Source: Neoroseomonas eburnea
GTDB lineage: Bacteria > Pseudomonadota > Alphaproteobacteria > Acetobacterales > Acetobacteraceae
Length of the DNA: 64,000 bases
Reading direction: 5' to 3'
Assembly (NCBI RefSeq): GCF_018129005.1
Contig: NZ_JAAEDL010000006.1
Location: 124,001 to 188,000, forward strand
In this document: positions 37,543-45,902 of the stretch, piece by piece
Layout: each line of letters opens with the position of its first letter
Numbering within the stretch: position 1 is the first letter of the stretch
The notes under the pieces: model-generated
Seen by the model: only the letters and a program-made list of their open reading frames with translations
What the model was told of the DNA's origin: nothing
Database searches by the model: none
Position numbers and translations under genes: made by a program

Positions 37543-38574
37543 TCACCGTTGCGGCGGGTTCTGCTGACCCGGGCGAAGGGCGACGTCCCGCAGCACCAGG
37601 CGTTCGCCTTCGAGGGCGAGCCGCGCCTCGGCGCGACCGCCGGTCGGGCAGCAATCCCGGTCGTCCTCGCGCCACAGCCGGAAGGCGACGGTCAGCCGCT
37701 CCGGGTCGAGGGCGACCACGCCGCGGACTTCCAGGCCGGCGGGCAGCCGCTGCTCCAGCGTCGACCGCCAGCCTTCCGCCTCGATCTCCTGCCAGATGCG
37801 GAAGGAGGCCGGGCCGGCGCGGCGGTAGAGCAGCGGAATCGCGCCGCCGGCGGTGCCGGTCTCCGCGCAGGGCAGGTAGAGCAGGCTGTCCTGGCCGTGG
37901 CGGACGAGGCGCGGGCGCATGCAGTTCGCCTCGGTCAGGCGTTCGGCGATGTCCACCGTCCATTCGCCGGGCTGGCCGGCGGAGAGCACCAGGATCGCCG
38001 TCTCGTTCGCGAGGTCGCCGGTGGGGTCGGGCGGGTACTCGTAGAGCGCGAAGGCGAACCGGCGGCCATCGACGGTGCCGAGGCTGCCGAATTCCGCCAC
38101 GCGGCAGCGGCGCCGCTGTGCCGCCGCGCCTTCCGAGGAGGGCAGCGCCAGGCAGGTGGTGCGCAGCCGGCGTTCCGGTGCTTCCTCGAGGCCATGGGAG
38201 GAGAACCACTCGTTCTCCTCCCGCAGCGCGGCGAGGCGGGCCTGCAGGCCGCGGCGGATCGCCGCGGGGTCCCGGGCGCTGTCGTTGCGCAGTGCGGCCA
38301 TGGCGGCGTCGTGGCGTTCGCGCAGGCCACGGCGCCAGGGGATGCCCGCCATGTCGCGGCGGTAGGTCGCGACCTCGCCTTCCAGGGCGGAGAGGGCGGG
38401 GTCGGCGCAGACGGTGCGCTGGAAGGCGTCGGCCGGGGCGCGGCAGTCGAAGCTGGCGGCGCCGGCCGTGGAGGGCAGCAGCGCCGTCAGGCCGAGGAGG
38501 GTGGCGCAGGCAGTCCGGCGCGCCAGGGAGGCAAGGGAGATCACGATCGGCAGGACCCTTCGTCGCAGTGACAT
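37543..38574 (-). CDS. Secreted protein with LprI-like N-terminal domain
   Basis: A 343-residue exported protein. After a long signal peptide (ending near LLPSTAGA) comes ASFDCRAPADAFQRTVCADPALSALEGEVATYRR, the cysteine-paired pattern of the LprI lysozyme-inhibitor domain (DUF1311). A larger beta-rich domain of unknown type follows (RRFAFALYEYPPDPTGDLAN, TVDIAERLTEANCMRPRLV, LLYLPCAETGTAGGAIPLLY), with several cysteines that could pair. It lies just upstream of the macroglobulin gene on the same strand (126-bp gap). Lysozyme inhibition is suggested by the domain and by the wall-protection neighbours but is not proven for this architecture. Confidence 0.78.
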   Translation of the reverse strand: MSLRRRVLPIVISLASLARRTACATLLGLTALLPSTAGAASFDCRAPADAFQRTVCADPALSALEGEVATYRRDMAGIPWRRGLRERHDAAMAALRNDSARDPAAIRRGLQARLAALREENEWFSSHGLEEAPERRLRTTCLALPSSEGAAAQRRRCRVAEFGSLGTVDGRRFAFALYEYPPDPTGDLANETAILVLSAGQPGEWTVDIAERLTEANCMRPRLVRHGQDSLLYLPCAETGTAGGAIPLLYRRAGPASFRIWQEIEAEGWRSTLEQRLPAGLEVRGVVALDPERLTVAFRLWREDDRDCCPTGGRAEARLALEGERLVLRDVALRPGQQNPPQR

Positions 38575-38738
38575 GCACGGGGGCGCGGAGTTGGCCCGGG
38601 CGTGGCACGCCTGTCCATGAAACCCTGCACGCGGAGCGATGACATCGCGGCGACACGGCGAAAACGTTCCGGTTGCAAGGGGGGCTGATCTAGCATGACG
38701 CCAACTCCGCGGATCAGGGCGGGGAGAGGGAGGACGCC

Positions 38739-39716
38739 ATGTCGATCACCATGCCCATGCGGCGGCGGCCGTTGCTGGCTGCCGCCGGCGGCGCGCTCAT
38801 CGCGCCGCGCAGCTTGCAGGCCCAGGGAGCCTGGCCGAACCGGCCCATCACCATGGTCGCGCCCTATCCGCCAGGCGGCACCACCGACCTTTCCATCCGG
38901 CCGATCGCGGAACCGCTCGGGCGGCTGCTCGGGCAGCCGATCGTCATCGAGAACCGCGCCGGGGCGGGCGGGACGATCGGCGCCCAATACGTGGCGCAGG
39001 CGCGGGACGGGCACACTTTCCTTGCCTTCCCGGTCGCGGTGATGACCATCGCGCAGCACGTGATGCAGCTCTCCTTCGATCCGGCAACCGCGCTGGTGCC
39101 GGTGGCGATGACCTCGATCGCCTACAACGTGATCTCGGCGAATCCGTCAGTGCCCTACCGCGACGTCGCGGGGCTGATCGCATACGCCAAGGCCAATCCC
39201 GGTGCGCTGCGCTTCGGCTCGGCGGGCAACGGCACCATCACGCAGCTTTCCGGGGAACTCTTCGCCGAGGCCACCGGCATCCGGCTGGAGCACGTGCCCT
39301 ATCGCGGCTCCGCCCCGTCGCTGACGGATCTGCTCGGCGGGCGGCTGCAACTGCTGTTCGATCCGGTGGCGCTGCCGGCGATCAAGGACGGCCGGCTGAT
39401 CGCCCTCGCCACCCTGGCGGAACGCCGCAACCCGGACCTGCCGGAGGTGCCGACGCTGGCGGAACTCGGCCATCCGCGCGCGCTTGCGGTGCCCTGGTAC
39501 GGCGTCGCGGCGCCGGCCGGCACGCCGCCCGAGGTGGTCGATCGCCTGGCGGGCGCGATCGGGGAGGCGCTGGCCATGCCGGCGGCGGCGGCCGGCATGG
39601 CGCCGATGGGCATGGCGCCGGTCTTCGAGCGCGGCGAGGTCTTCGCCAGCCGCGTGGCGCGGGAGCGGGAGACCTTTGGCGCGCTGGTGCGCAGGCTCGG
39701 CGTGCGGCCGTCCTGA
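38739..39716 (+). CDS. Tripartite tricarboxylate (Bug/TctC) family periplasmic binding protein
   Basis: A 325-residue Bug-family binding protein with signal peptide (MRRRPLLAAAGGALIAPRSL then QAQGAWP). Motifs are WPNRPITMVAPYPPGGTTDL, VIENRAGAGGTIGAQYVA, GSAGNGTITQLSGELF and VPYRGSAPSLTDLLGG. It stands alone: the stop is followed by repeat B copy 4. No permease subunits are nearby. The nearest metabolic genes are a convergent amidase and CoA-transferase, which may act on its ligand, but that is only positional. Confidence 0.9.
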   Translation: MSITMPMRRRPLLAAAGGALIAPRSLQAQGAWPNRPITMVAPYPPGGTTDLSIRPIAEPLGRLLGQPIVIENRAGAGGTIGAQYVAQARDGHTFLAFPVAVMTIAQHVMQLSFDPATALVPVAMTSIAYNVISANPSVPYRDVAGLIAYAKANPGALRFGSAGNGTITQLSGELFAEATGIRLEHVPYRGSAPSLTDLLGGRLQLLFDPVALPAIKDGRLIALATLAERRNPDLPEVPTLAELGHPRALAVPWYGVAAPAGTPPEVVDRLAGAIGEALAMPAAAAGMAPMGMAPVFERGEVFASRVARERETFGALVRRLGVRPS

Positions 39717-39722
39717 CGGTGC

Positions 39723-39830
39723 TTGGAGCGGTTTCCGTTCGCCTTGGCTCAAGGCAACCGCTCCAGCCCATTGTTGTCGCGAGCATCCTTGTCCGATCAG
39801 CTGATTCCAACCGATCGGGATCTGCTCCAG
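39723..39830 (-). repeat. Repeat family B, copy 4 (108 bp)
   Basis: Same orientation as copy 3 and the same length. Both CTAG borders have mutated (TTGG on the left, CCAG on the right). The right-border change turns a TAG into TGG in the amidase gene, which then reads 34 bases into the element. Confidence 0.82.
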
Positions 39831-41098
39831 CCCGCCGCTTCCGCGCGCAGCCACTCGGCGAAGGTGGCGGTGGCGGCCATCAGGTCGGGAATCTCCATCG
39901 CCTCGCGCGGATTGTGGCTGCCATTGGCGTTGCGGATCAGCAGCAACCCGGTCGGGATGCCGGCGGCGGCGAAGTTCGCCGCATCATGGGACGCGGGGGA
40001 GCCGAGCGGCATGGTCGCGATGCCCATGCGCGCCGCCGCCGCAGCAAGGCCCGCCCGGAGCGCCGGGTCGCAGGGCCCGACCGGCGCGGCATTGCGCGGG
40101 CCGAGCTCGATGCCGACGCCGCGGCGCGCGGCGACCTCGGCGACGATGGCGTGCAGGCGCTGCTCCAGCGCGGCGAGGTGCGCGGCGTCATAGGCGCGCA
40201 GGTCGAGCGAGAAGGTGAAGTCGCCGGCAACCACCGTCAGCTCGTGCGTCGACGTGTCGGTGTGGAAGCGGCCGATGGTGAAGGCCATGGCGCGGCCGGC
40301 CTCCTCCTCCTCCGCCCACAGCGCATCGAGGGCGGTGAAGATATCCGCCCCCGCCAGCGCGGCGTCGCGGCGGAAGCGGCGCGGCAGGCCGACATGCGCG
40401 TCCTCGCCGGCGATGCGGATGGCGGCGTGGCGGATATTGCCCGGGATGCCGGTGGCGATGGCGAGCGGCAGGCCGGCCTCGATCAGGCTCGGCGCCTGTT
40501 CGATATGCGCTTCCAGGAAGCAGCGGATGGGGCCCACCGGCAGCAGGCGCGTACCGGGGACGATGGCATCGGGATCACCGCCGCAGCGGGTGATGTGGTC
40601 GGCGAGCGTCAGGCCGGTGTCGGCGCGGCGGCGGTCCAGCGCCTCGCGCGGCAGCAGGCCGAGCGCGGCGCGGCTGCCGATCAGGCCGAGGCCGAACCAC
40701 ACCGCTTCCTCGCAGCGGAAGGCGGCGATGGTGATGTCGGCGCGCGGCGTGAAGCCGGTGGCGCGCAATGCCGAGACGGCAGCGAGCGCCGCGACCACGC
40801 CCGCCGCGCCGTCGAAATTGCCGCCGTGCCGCACGCTGTCGAAGTGGGAGCCGAGCAGCACGCGGGGCGCCGACCGGCCCGCGCCCGGCCAGGTGAGGTA
40901 GAGGTTGCATGCGGCATCGCGCGCGACCTGGAGGCCGAGGCGCCCGGCCTCCACGACGGCGAGCGCATGGGCGGCGTTCTCACGCTCGTCGAAGGCGTGG
41001 CGCGTGATGCCGGGTGGATCGGCGCCGATCGCCGCCAGGCGGTCGAGCAGGGCGGCGACGCGCGGCTGCTCCTCCGCCACGGCGGCGGCCAGCGTCAC
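39797..41098 (-). CDS. M20 family amidase (N-carbamoyl-amino acid hydrolase/allantoate amidohydrolase-like)
   Basis: A 433-residue dinuclear metallo-amidase. Motifs run in order: GSHFDSVRHGGNFDGAAGVVAAL (metal histidine and aspartate), FRCEEAVWFG (metal glutamates), LEAHIEQAPSLIEAGLPLAI and, at the end, SPASHDAANFA. This resembles N-carbamoyl-L-amino-acid hydrolases, ureidoglycolate and allantoate amidohydrolases; substrate is not deducible. GTG 41098 overlaps the CoA-transferase stop. The last ten residues (WSRSRSVGIS) are encoded by repeat B copy 4: a TAG at the repeat border has become TGG, so translation reads into the repeat until a TGA. The extension is beyond the fold and probably harmless. 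Confidence 0.88.
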   Translation of the reverse strand: MTLAAAVAEEQPRVAALLDRLAAIGADPPGITRHAFDERENAAHALAVVEAGRLGLQVARDAACNLYLTWPGAGRSAPRVLLGSHFDSVRHGGNFDGAAGVVAALAAVSALRATGFTPRADITIAAFRCEEAVWFGLGLIGSRAALGLLPREALDRRRADTGLTLADHITRCGGDPDAIVPGTRLLPVGPIRCFLEAHIEQAPSLIEAGLPLAIATGIPGNIRHAAIRIAGEDAHVGLPRRFRRDAALAGADIFTALDALWAEEEEAGRAMAFTIGRFHTDTSTHELTVVAGDFTFSLDLRAYDAAHLAALEQRLHAIVAEVAARRGVGIELGPRNAAPVGPCDPALRAGLAAAAARMGIATMPLGSPASHDAANFAAAGIPTGLLLIRNANGSHNPREAMEIPDLMAATATFAEWLRAEAAGWSRSRSVGIS

Positions 41099-42210
41099 GC
41101 GCCGATCTCCGCCAGGATCTCGGCCGTGTGCTCGCCGAGGCCGGGGGCGATCGCGTCCCAATGGCCGAGGCCCGGCAGCATCGGCAGCGGCACCTCGCCG
41201 AGCTGCGGCTGCTTGATACGCGAGGCGGCGCCGTAGGCGACGACATGCTCGTTCGCCAGCCAGTCGAGCGGCGTATTGACGCGATCCGCAAGCAGGCGCG
41301 CACCCTGCAGGCGCTGCACCCAATCCGCCGAGGACCGCTTCGCTAAGGCGGCGCGGACGATGGCGTAGAGCGCGTCCCGGTTCTCCCAGCGCCGCGCGAA
41401 ATCGGCGAAGCGCGGGTCGCGCGCCGTCTCCTGGATCTCGAGCACCTCGCAGATGGCGAGCCATTCGGCCTCGCGCACCAGCGTGATCATCACCCAGGCG
41501 CCGTCCGCGGCCTGGTAGGCGCCGGCGGGCACGTTGGGCGGCGCGGCGGCCTTGCCCTGCATGCCCCATTCGCCGATCTGGTGCGTCAGCAGGTTCGACG
41601 TCGCCGCCATCAGCGACATGTCGATGACGCGGCGGCGCGGCGCGGTGTCCTGCGCGCGCGCGGCGAGCGCCACCTGCACGGCGGAGAAGGCGTAGATGCC
41701 CGTCGCCATGTCGGCGACGAAGGGGCTCGCCTTGTGCGGCGCGCCGTCGGCGCCGGCATTCAGTGCGACGAAGCCGGAGAAGGCCTGCGCGACGGAATCC
41801 GTGCAGGGACGTTCCGCATAGGGGCCGGTCTGGCCGAAGCCGGAGATCGACAGGCAGACCGCATCCGCCTTCGCATTCTCGGGCCCGAGGCCGATGCGCG
41901 CGGCGACACCGGGACGGAAGGCCTCGATCAGCACGTCGGCGCGGGCGGCCAGCGCGGCGGCGGCGCGCTTGCCGTCCTCGGATTTCAGGTCGAGCACGAC
42001 GCTGCGCTTGCCGCGGTTGAAGCACACGGTCATCACCGAGACCTTGTCCTTCGCGGTGCCGAGGCCGCGCGACCAGTCGCCTTCCGCCGGTTCCAGCTTG
42101 ATGACATCCGCGCCGCAGGCGGCGAGCATCATGCCGCAATAAGGGCCGGCGATGCCCTGTCCGGCATCCAGCACGCGAAGGCCCCTGTAGGGCCGCATCG
42201 CCTCGTCCAT
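41095..42210 (-). CDS. Class III CoA-transferase (CaiB/BaiF family)
   Basis: A 371-residue family III CoA-transferase. It starts at ATG 42210 with GGAGGAAATGCG just before. Motifs: YRGLRVLDAGQGIAGPYCGMMLA, GADVIKLEPAEGDWSRGLG, NRGKRSVVLDLKSEDG, and the catalytic aspartate in FVADMATGIYAFSAVQVALAAR. These enzymes move CoA between an acyl-CoA and a carboxylic acid. It is followed by an overlapping amidase gene and shares a 70-bp divergent promoter region with a Bug binding protein. Together they suggest uptake, activation and deamidation of an organic acid, substrate unknown. Confidence 0.9.
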   Translation of the reverse strand: MDEAMRPYRGLRVLDAGQGIAGPYCGMMLAACGADVIKLEPAEGDWSRGLGTAKDKVSVMTVCFNRGKRSVVLDLKSEDGKRAAAALAARADVLIEAFRPGVAARIGLGPENAKADAVCLSISGFGQTGPYAERPCTDSVAQAFSGFVALNAGADGAPHKASPFVADMATGIYAFSAVQVALAARAQDTAPRRRVIDMSLMAATSNLLTHQIGEWGMQGKAAAPPNVPAGAYQAADGAWVMITLVREAEWLAICEVLEIQETARDPRFADFARRWENRDALYAIVRAALAKRSSADWVQRLQGARLLADRVNTPLDWLANEHVVAYGAASRIKQPQLGEVPLPMLPGLGHWDAIAPGLGEHTAEILAEIGA

Positions 42211-42280
42211 CGCATTTCCTCCTTGGCGGACCGGGCCTATCCTGACGCGAAGCGACAAGATGGGAAGAGGATCTCCGAGA

Positions 42281-43246
42281 ATGTGGACGACACGACGCGC
42301 GGCGCTGGCCGCGACAATGCTGCCGATGGCCGCGCATGCCCAGGCGCCGTCCTGGCCCACCCGTCCGGTGCGCTTCATCGTGCCCTATCCGCCCGGCGGA
42401 CCGACCGACATCATGGGGCGGATCGTCGCGCAGGCGGTGCAGGGGCCGCTCGGCCAGCCCTTCGTGGTGGAGAACCGCGCCGGGGCCAACGGCATCATCG
42501 GCAGCGAGCAGGTGGCGCGCGCCGCGCCCGACGGAGCCACCTTCCTGGTCAATGCCTCCGCCCACACCATCGTGCCGCATCTGACGCGGCAGATGCCCTT
42601 TGACGTCATCAACGACTTCCTGCCGGTGACGAACATCGCCGCGGTGCCGCTGATGGTGGTGGTGAATCCGTCGCTGCCGGTGCGTTCGATCGCGGAGCTG
42701 ATCGCCTATGCGAAGGCGAATCCCGGGCGGCTGGCCTATGCATCGTCGTCGCAGGGCGGGGCGCCGCACCTGGCGGCCGAGCTGTTCAAGCTGATGGCCG
42801 GCGTGGACATGACGCACGTGCCCTATCGCGGCAGCGGGCCGGCGGTGCAGGACATGATCGCCGGCACGGTGCAGGTGATGATCGATTCCATGCCGAGTAG
42901 CGCCGGCGCGGTCCGCGACGGGCGGCTGCGGGCACTTGCCGTCACCACGCCGGCGCGGGTGCCGGCCTTCCCCGACCTGCCGACGGTCGCCGAGGCCGGC
43001 CTGCCCGGCTACGAGATCGCCACCTGGTACGGCATCTGGGCGCCGCGCGGCACGCCGCAGCCGATCGTGGACCGTTTGCAGCAGGCGACGGCGGCGGCGG
43101 TGGCGACGCCGGAGGTGCGTGCGCGGCTCGATGCGCTGGGCGCGCAGCCGGTGGCCGATACGCCCGCCGCGTTTGCGCGCTTCGTCAGGTCGGAATACGA
43201 GCGTTGGGGCAGGCTGGTGCATGACGCCAGCATCAGGATGGACTGA
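42281..43246 (+). CDS. Tripartite tricarboxylate (Bug/TctC) family periplasmic binding protein
   Basis: A 321-residue Bug protein. ATG 42281 gives the signal peptide MWTTRRAALAATMLPMAAHA followed by QAPSWP; ATG 42260 would add seven residues. Motifs are WPTRPVRFIVPYPPGGPTDI, VVENRAGANGIIGSEQVA, SSSQGGAPHLAAELFKLM and VPYRGSGPAVQDMIAG. It is transcribed divergently from the CoA-transferase and followed after three bases by an oxidoreductase gene, so it belongs to this catabolic module. Membrane subunits are absent. Confidence 0.9.
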   Translation: MWTTRRAALAATMLPMAAHAQAPSWPTRPVRFIVPYPPGGPTDIMGRIVAQAVQGPLGQPFVVENRAGANGIIGSEQVARAAPDGATFLVNASAHTIVPHLTRQMPFDVINDFLPVTNIAAVPLMVVVNPSLPVRSIAELIAYAKANPGRLAYASSSQGGAPHLAAELFKLMAGVDMTHVPYRGSGPAVQDMIAGTVQVMIDSMPSSAGAVRDGRLRALAVTTPARVPAFPDLPTVAEAGLPGYEIATWYGIWAPRGTPQPIVDRLQQATAAAVATPEVRARLDALGAQPVADTPAAFARFVRSEYERWGRLVHDASIRMD

Positions 43247-43249
43247 ACG

Positions 43250-44242
43250 ATGCGCGCGCTTGTCTGCGAATCCTGGCGTCCCTTCGACGAACTCGAACTG
43301 AAGGAGGTCGCGCCGCCGCCCATGCGACCGCGCGGCGTGCGCATCCGCGTTGAGGCCGCGGGCGTATCCTTCGCCACGCAGCTCGTGGTGGAGGGCAAGT
43401 ATCAGCGCAAGCCGCCATTGCCCTTCACCCCGGGCACCGAGGTGGTCGGCACCATCATCGAGGCCGCGCCCGACGCCGAGGCCCCGCCGCCCGGCACCCG
43501 CGTCTTCGCCGTGCTCGACTGGGGCGGCCTGGCGGAGGAGGCGATCGCCGACGACATCCATGTCATCCCGATCCCGGAGGGGCTGCCGGCGGATCCGGCG
43601 GTGGCCTTCCCGATCTCCTACCCCACCGCCGGCGCCGGCCTGCTGTGGCGCGCGCGGATCGCACCCGGCGACTGGGTGCTGGTGCACGGCGCCGCGGGCG
43701 GCGTGGGCCTGGCGGGGGTGGAGATCGCGCATGCCATGGGCGCACGGGTGATCGCGCGGGCGGGTGCGACCAAGCACGCGCTGCTCGCGGCGCGCGGGGC
43801 GGAGGTGGTGCTCGACAGCGCGGCACCCTTCCGCGACGCGGTGCGCGCGGCGACGGGCGGGCAGGGGGTGGCCTGCGTGCTCGACACCATCGGCGGCGAC
43901 GCCTTCGACGATTCGCTGCGCTGCCTCGGCGATGGCGGGATGCTGGTGGTGATCGGCTTCGCCGGCGGCGGCATTCCGACCGTCGCGGCGAATATCCTGC
44001 TGCTGAAGAACATCGCCGTGGCCGGGGTGAACTGGGGGACCTATGTCGGCTGGTCACCGGGCGACAATCGCCGGCTGCACGCGCCGCGCGCGCGGGAGCT
44101 GTGGGGCAAGCTGATGGGCTGGTGGCAGGAGGGGAAGCTGAAGCCCGAGGTGCACGCTTCCTTTCCGCTCGGGCAGTTCCGCGAGGCGATGGCGGAGGTG
44201 CGGGCGCGGCGCAGCGCGGGACGGGTGGTGTTGAAGCCGTGA
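43250..44242 (+). CDS. NADPH:quinone oxidoreductase-like MDR protein
   Basis: A 330-residue zinc-free medium-chain dehydrogenase/reductase. It has the GroES-like start MRALVCESWRPFDELELKEV, then FTPGTEVVGTIIEAAPDAEA, the nucleotide-binding motif VHGAAGGVGLAGVEIAHAMGA and the substrate-lobe segments NILLLKNIAVAGVNWG and GRVVLKP. The cysteine/histidine zinc ligands are missing, which fits the quinone oxidoreductase/crotonyl-CoA-reductase-like branch. It could reduce a quinone, an enal or an enoyl-CoA. It is tightly linked to the preceding Bug gene and may act on the compound that the module degrades. Confidence 0.88.
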   Translation: MRALVCESWRPFDELELKEVAPPPMRPRGVRIRVEAAGVSFATQLVVEGKYQRKPPLPFTPGTEVVGTIIEAAPDAEAPPPGTRVFAVLDWGGLAEEAIADDIHVIPIPEGLPADPAVAFPISYPTAGAGLLWRARIAPGDWVLVHGAAGGVGLAGVEIAHAMGARVIARAGATKHALLAARGAEVVLDSAAPFRDAVRAATGGQGVACVLDTIGGDAFDDSLRCLGDGGMLVVIGFAGGGIPTVAANILLLKNIAVAGVNWGTYVGWSPGDNRRLHAPRARELWGKLMGWWQEGKLKPEVHASFPLGQFREAMAEVRARRSAGRVVLKP

Positions 44243-44258
44243 GGAGGAGGAAGAAGTC

Positions 44259-44385
44259 GCGGGGGAGGGGAACCTCCCCCGCCCCCCCTCCCTTCTTTGT
44301 CTATTTGGCACCGGCCTTGGCTGTCAGTTCCCAAAGGTCAAAGAAGGTTGAGGGGGCGCGGGGGAGAAGTTCTCTTCTCCCCCGC
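44259..44385. repeat. Repeat family D, paired G/C hairpins
   Basis: Left hairpin 44259-44282 (GCGGGGGAGG, loop GGAA, CCTCCCCCGC) is followed by a C-run then CTTCTTTGTC. The right part mirrors it: GGTCAAAGAAGG, a G-run, and hairpin 44358-44385 (GCGGGGGAGAA, 6-base loop, TTCTCCCCCGC). Each half resembles the terminator at 26208-26258. The architecture parallels family A. Confidence 0.65.
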
Positions 44386-44396
44386 ATCCTGGCCGC

Positions 44397-45782
44397 ATGA
44401 GCGACCACCGCGGCATCGCGCTGATCGTCGCCTCCGCGCTCTTCATGCAGAATCTGGACAGCGCGGTGCTGGCGACGGCGCTGCCGGCCATGGCGCGCGA
44501 CCTGAACGAGGACCCGGCGCGGCTCGGCGCGGCCATCACCTCCTACCTGGTGGCGCTGACCGTCTTCATCCCCTTCTCCTCCTGGATCGCGGACCGCTTC
44601 GGCGCGAAGCGGATCTTCATGTCCGCGATCCTGGTCTTCGTCGGCGCATCGGCCCTGTGCGGCCAGTCGCAGGGGCTTGGCGAGCTGATCGCCTTCCGCG
44701 TCCTGCAGGGATTCGGCGGGGCGATGATGGTGCCGGTCGGGCGGCTGCTGCTGCTGCGCGGCGTGGCGAAGAAGGACATGCTCTCGGCCATGGCCTGGCT
44801 GACCATGCCGGCGCTGCTGGGGCCGGTGACGGGACCGCCGCTCGGCGGCGTGCTGACGGATCTGTGGTCCTGGCGCGCGGTGTTCTGGATCAACGTGCCG
44901 ATCGGGCTGCTCGGCTTCCTGCTGGTGGCGTGGAAGATCCCGCATGTGCCGCCTGCAAGGCCCGGGCCGCCGGACCTGGTGGGTCTCGCGCTGACCGGCG
45001 GCGCGCTCGCCCTGGTCATGTTCGCGCTGGAGACGGTGGGTCGGCATGTCGTGCCGGCACCGCTCACCTGGGGCGCGCTGCTGCTCGGCCTGCTGGCGGG
45101 CGTGCTCGCCATCCGGCATTGCCGGCGGGTGGCGCGGCCGGCGGTGGATCTCTCGCTCTTCTCCATCGCGACCTTCCGCGACCCGGCGGTGGCCGGCAGC
45201 CTGTTCCGCACCGGTGCAGGCGCGGTGCCGTTCCTGATCCCGGTCATGCTCCAGATCGGCTTCGGCATGAGCGCCTCCCAGAGCGGCTTCGTCTCCTTCG
45301 CCACGGCGCTCGGCGCCTTCGCGATGAAGCCGCTGGTGCGGCCGCTGCTGAAGCGGACCGGGTTCCGCGCGACGTTGATGGTCAATGGCGTGGTCGCGGC
45401 GGCCGGCATCGCGGCGCTGGCGCTGGTGACGCCGGCCTGGCCGTCGCTCGCGATCTTCCTGCTGCTGGCGGCCGGGGGCCTGGCGCGCAGCCTGCAGTTC
45501 ACCTCGCTCAATACGCTGGCCTTCGCCGACGTGCCGACCGAACGGATGTCGGCGGCGACGGCGCTGTACGGGACCTTGCAGCAGCTCACGCCGGCGCTGG
45601 GGGTGGTGCTGGCGACGGCGTCGCTCGAAATGTCGCTTGCGCTGGCGGGGCGCAGCGCGCTCGTGGCCGTGGATTTCTCCTGGGGCTTCGTCGTCGCGGC
45701 ACTGGTGGTGCTGGCGTCCGTGCCGTTGCATGCGCGGCTGCCGGCCGACGCGGGCGAGGAAGTGTCGGGGCATCGGCGGTAG
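44397..45782 (+). CDS. MFS transporter, DHA2 (EmrB/QacA) type
   Basis: A 461-residue pump with about fourteen hydrophobic segments. The start FMQNLDSAVLATALPAMARDLNED and the loop ADRFGAKRIFMSAI match motif A of the DHA2 group; PVTGPPLGGVLTDLWSWRAVFWINVPIGLLGFLL carries motif C. Relatives expel drugs and other lipophilic compounds by proton antiport. The start codon lies 11 bp after a strong hairpin (44358-44385) and lacks a recognisable ribosome-binding site, so the hairpin could limit translation or the true start may be different. No neighbouring regulator or membrane-fusion gene is present. Confidence 0.9.
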   Translation: MSDHRGIALIVASALFMQNLDSAVLATALPAMARDLNEDPARLGAAITSYLVALTVFIPFSSWIADRFGAKRIFMSAILVFVGASALCGQSQGLGELIAFRVLQGFGGAMMVPVGRLLLLRGVAKKDMLSAMAWLTMPALLGPVTGPPLGGVLTDLWSWRAVFWINVPIGLLGFLLVAWKIPHVPPARPGPPDLVGLALTGGALALVMFALETVGRHVVPAPLTWGALLLGLLAGVLAIRHCRRVARPAVDLSLFSIATFRDPAVAGSLFRTGAGAVPFLIPVMLQIGFGMSASQSGFVSFATALGAFAMKPLVRPLLKRTGFRATLMVNGVVAAAGIAALALVTPAWPSLAIFLLLAAGGLARSLQFTSLNTLAFADVPTERMSAATALYGTLQQLTPALGVVLATASLEMSLALAGRSALVAVDFSWGFVVAALVVLASVPLHARLPADAGEEVSGHRR

Positions 45783-45902
45783 CGCGGCTGGGAGGGCGCG
45801 CGCCGCCGCGCACCCCGCCCGCCGAGGGCGCTTGGAAGCCGTGGCGTCGGGCGGCTTTCGGCCCTGGGCAGGGAGAACGGCGGCCCCGCTCCCTGCTGCG
45901 CG

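Noticed and set aside
39797..43777. A 1326-codon minus-strand frame spanning three genes
   Set aside because: Only its 3' portion is the M20 amidase. Upstream it reads the CoA-transferase in another frame and the antisense of the Bug and MDR genes.
45783..45902. Possible fourth copy of repeat A
   Set aside because: The order of GGGAGGGC, ACCCCGCC and a GCAGGGA/TCCCTGC hairpin recalls family A, but the similarity is too weak to call a copy.
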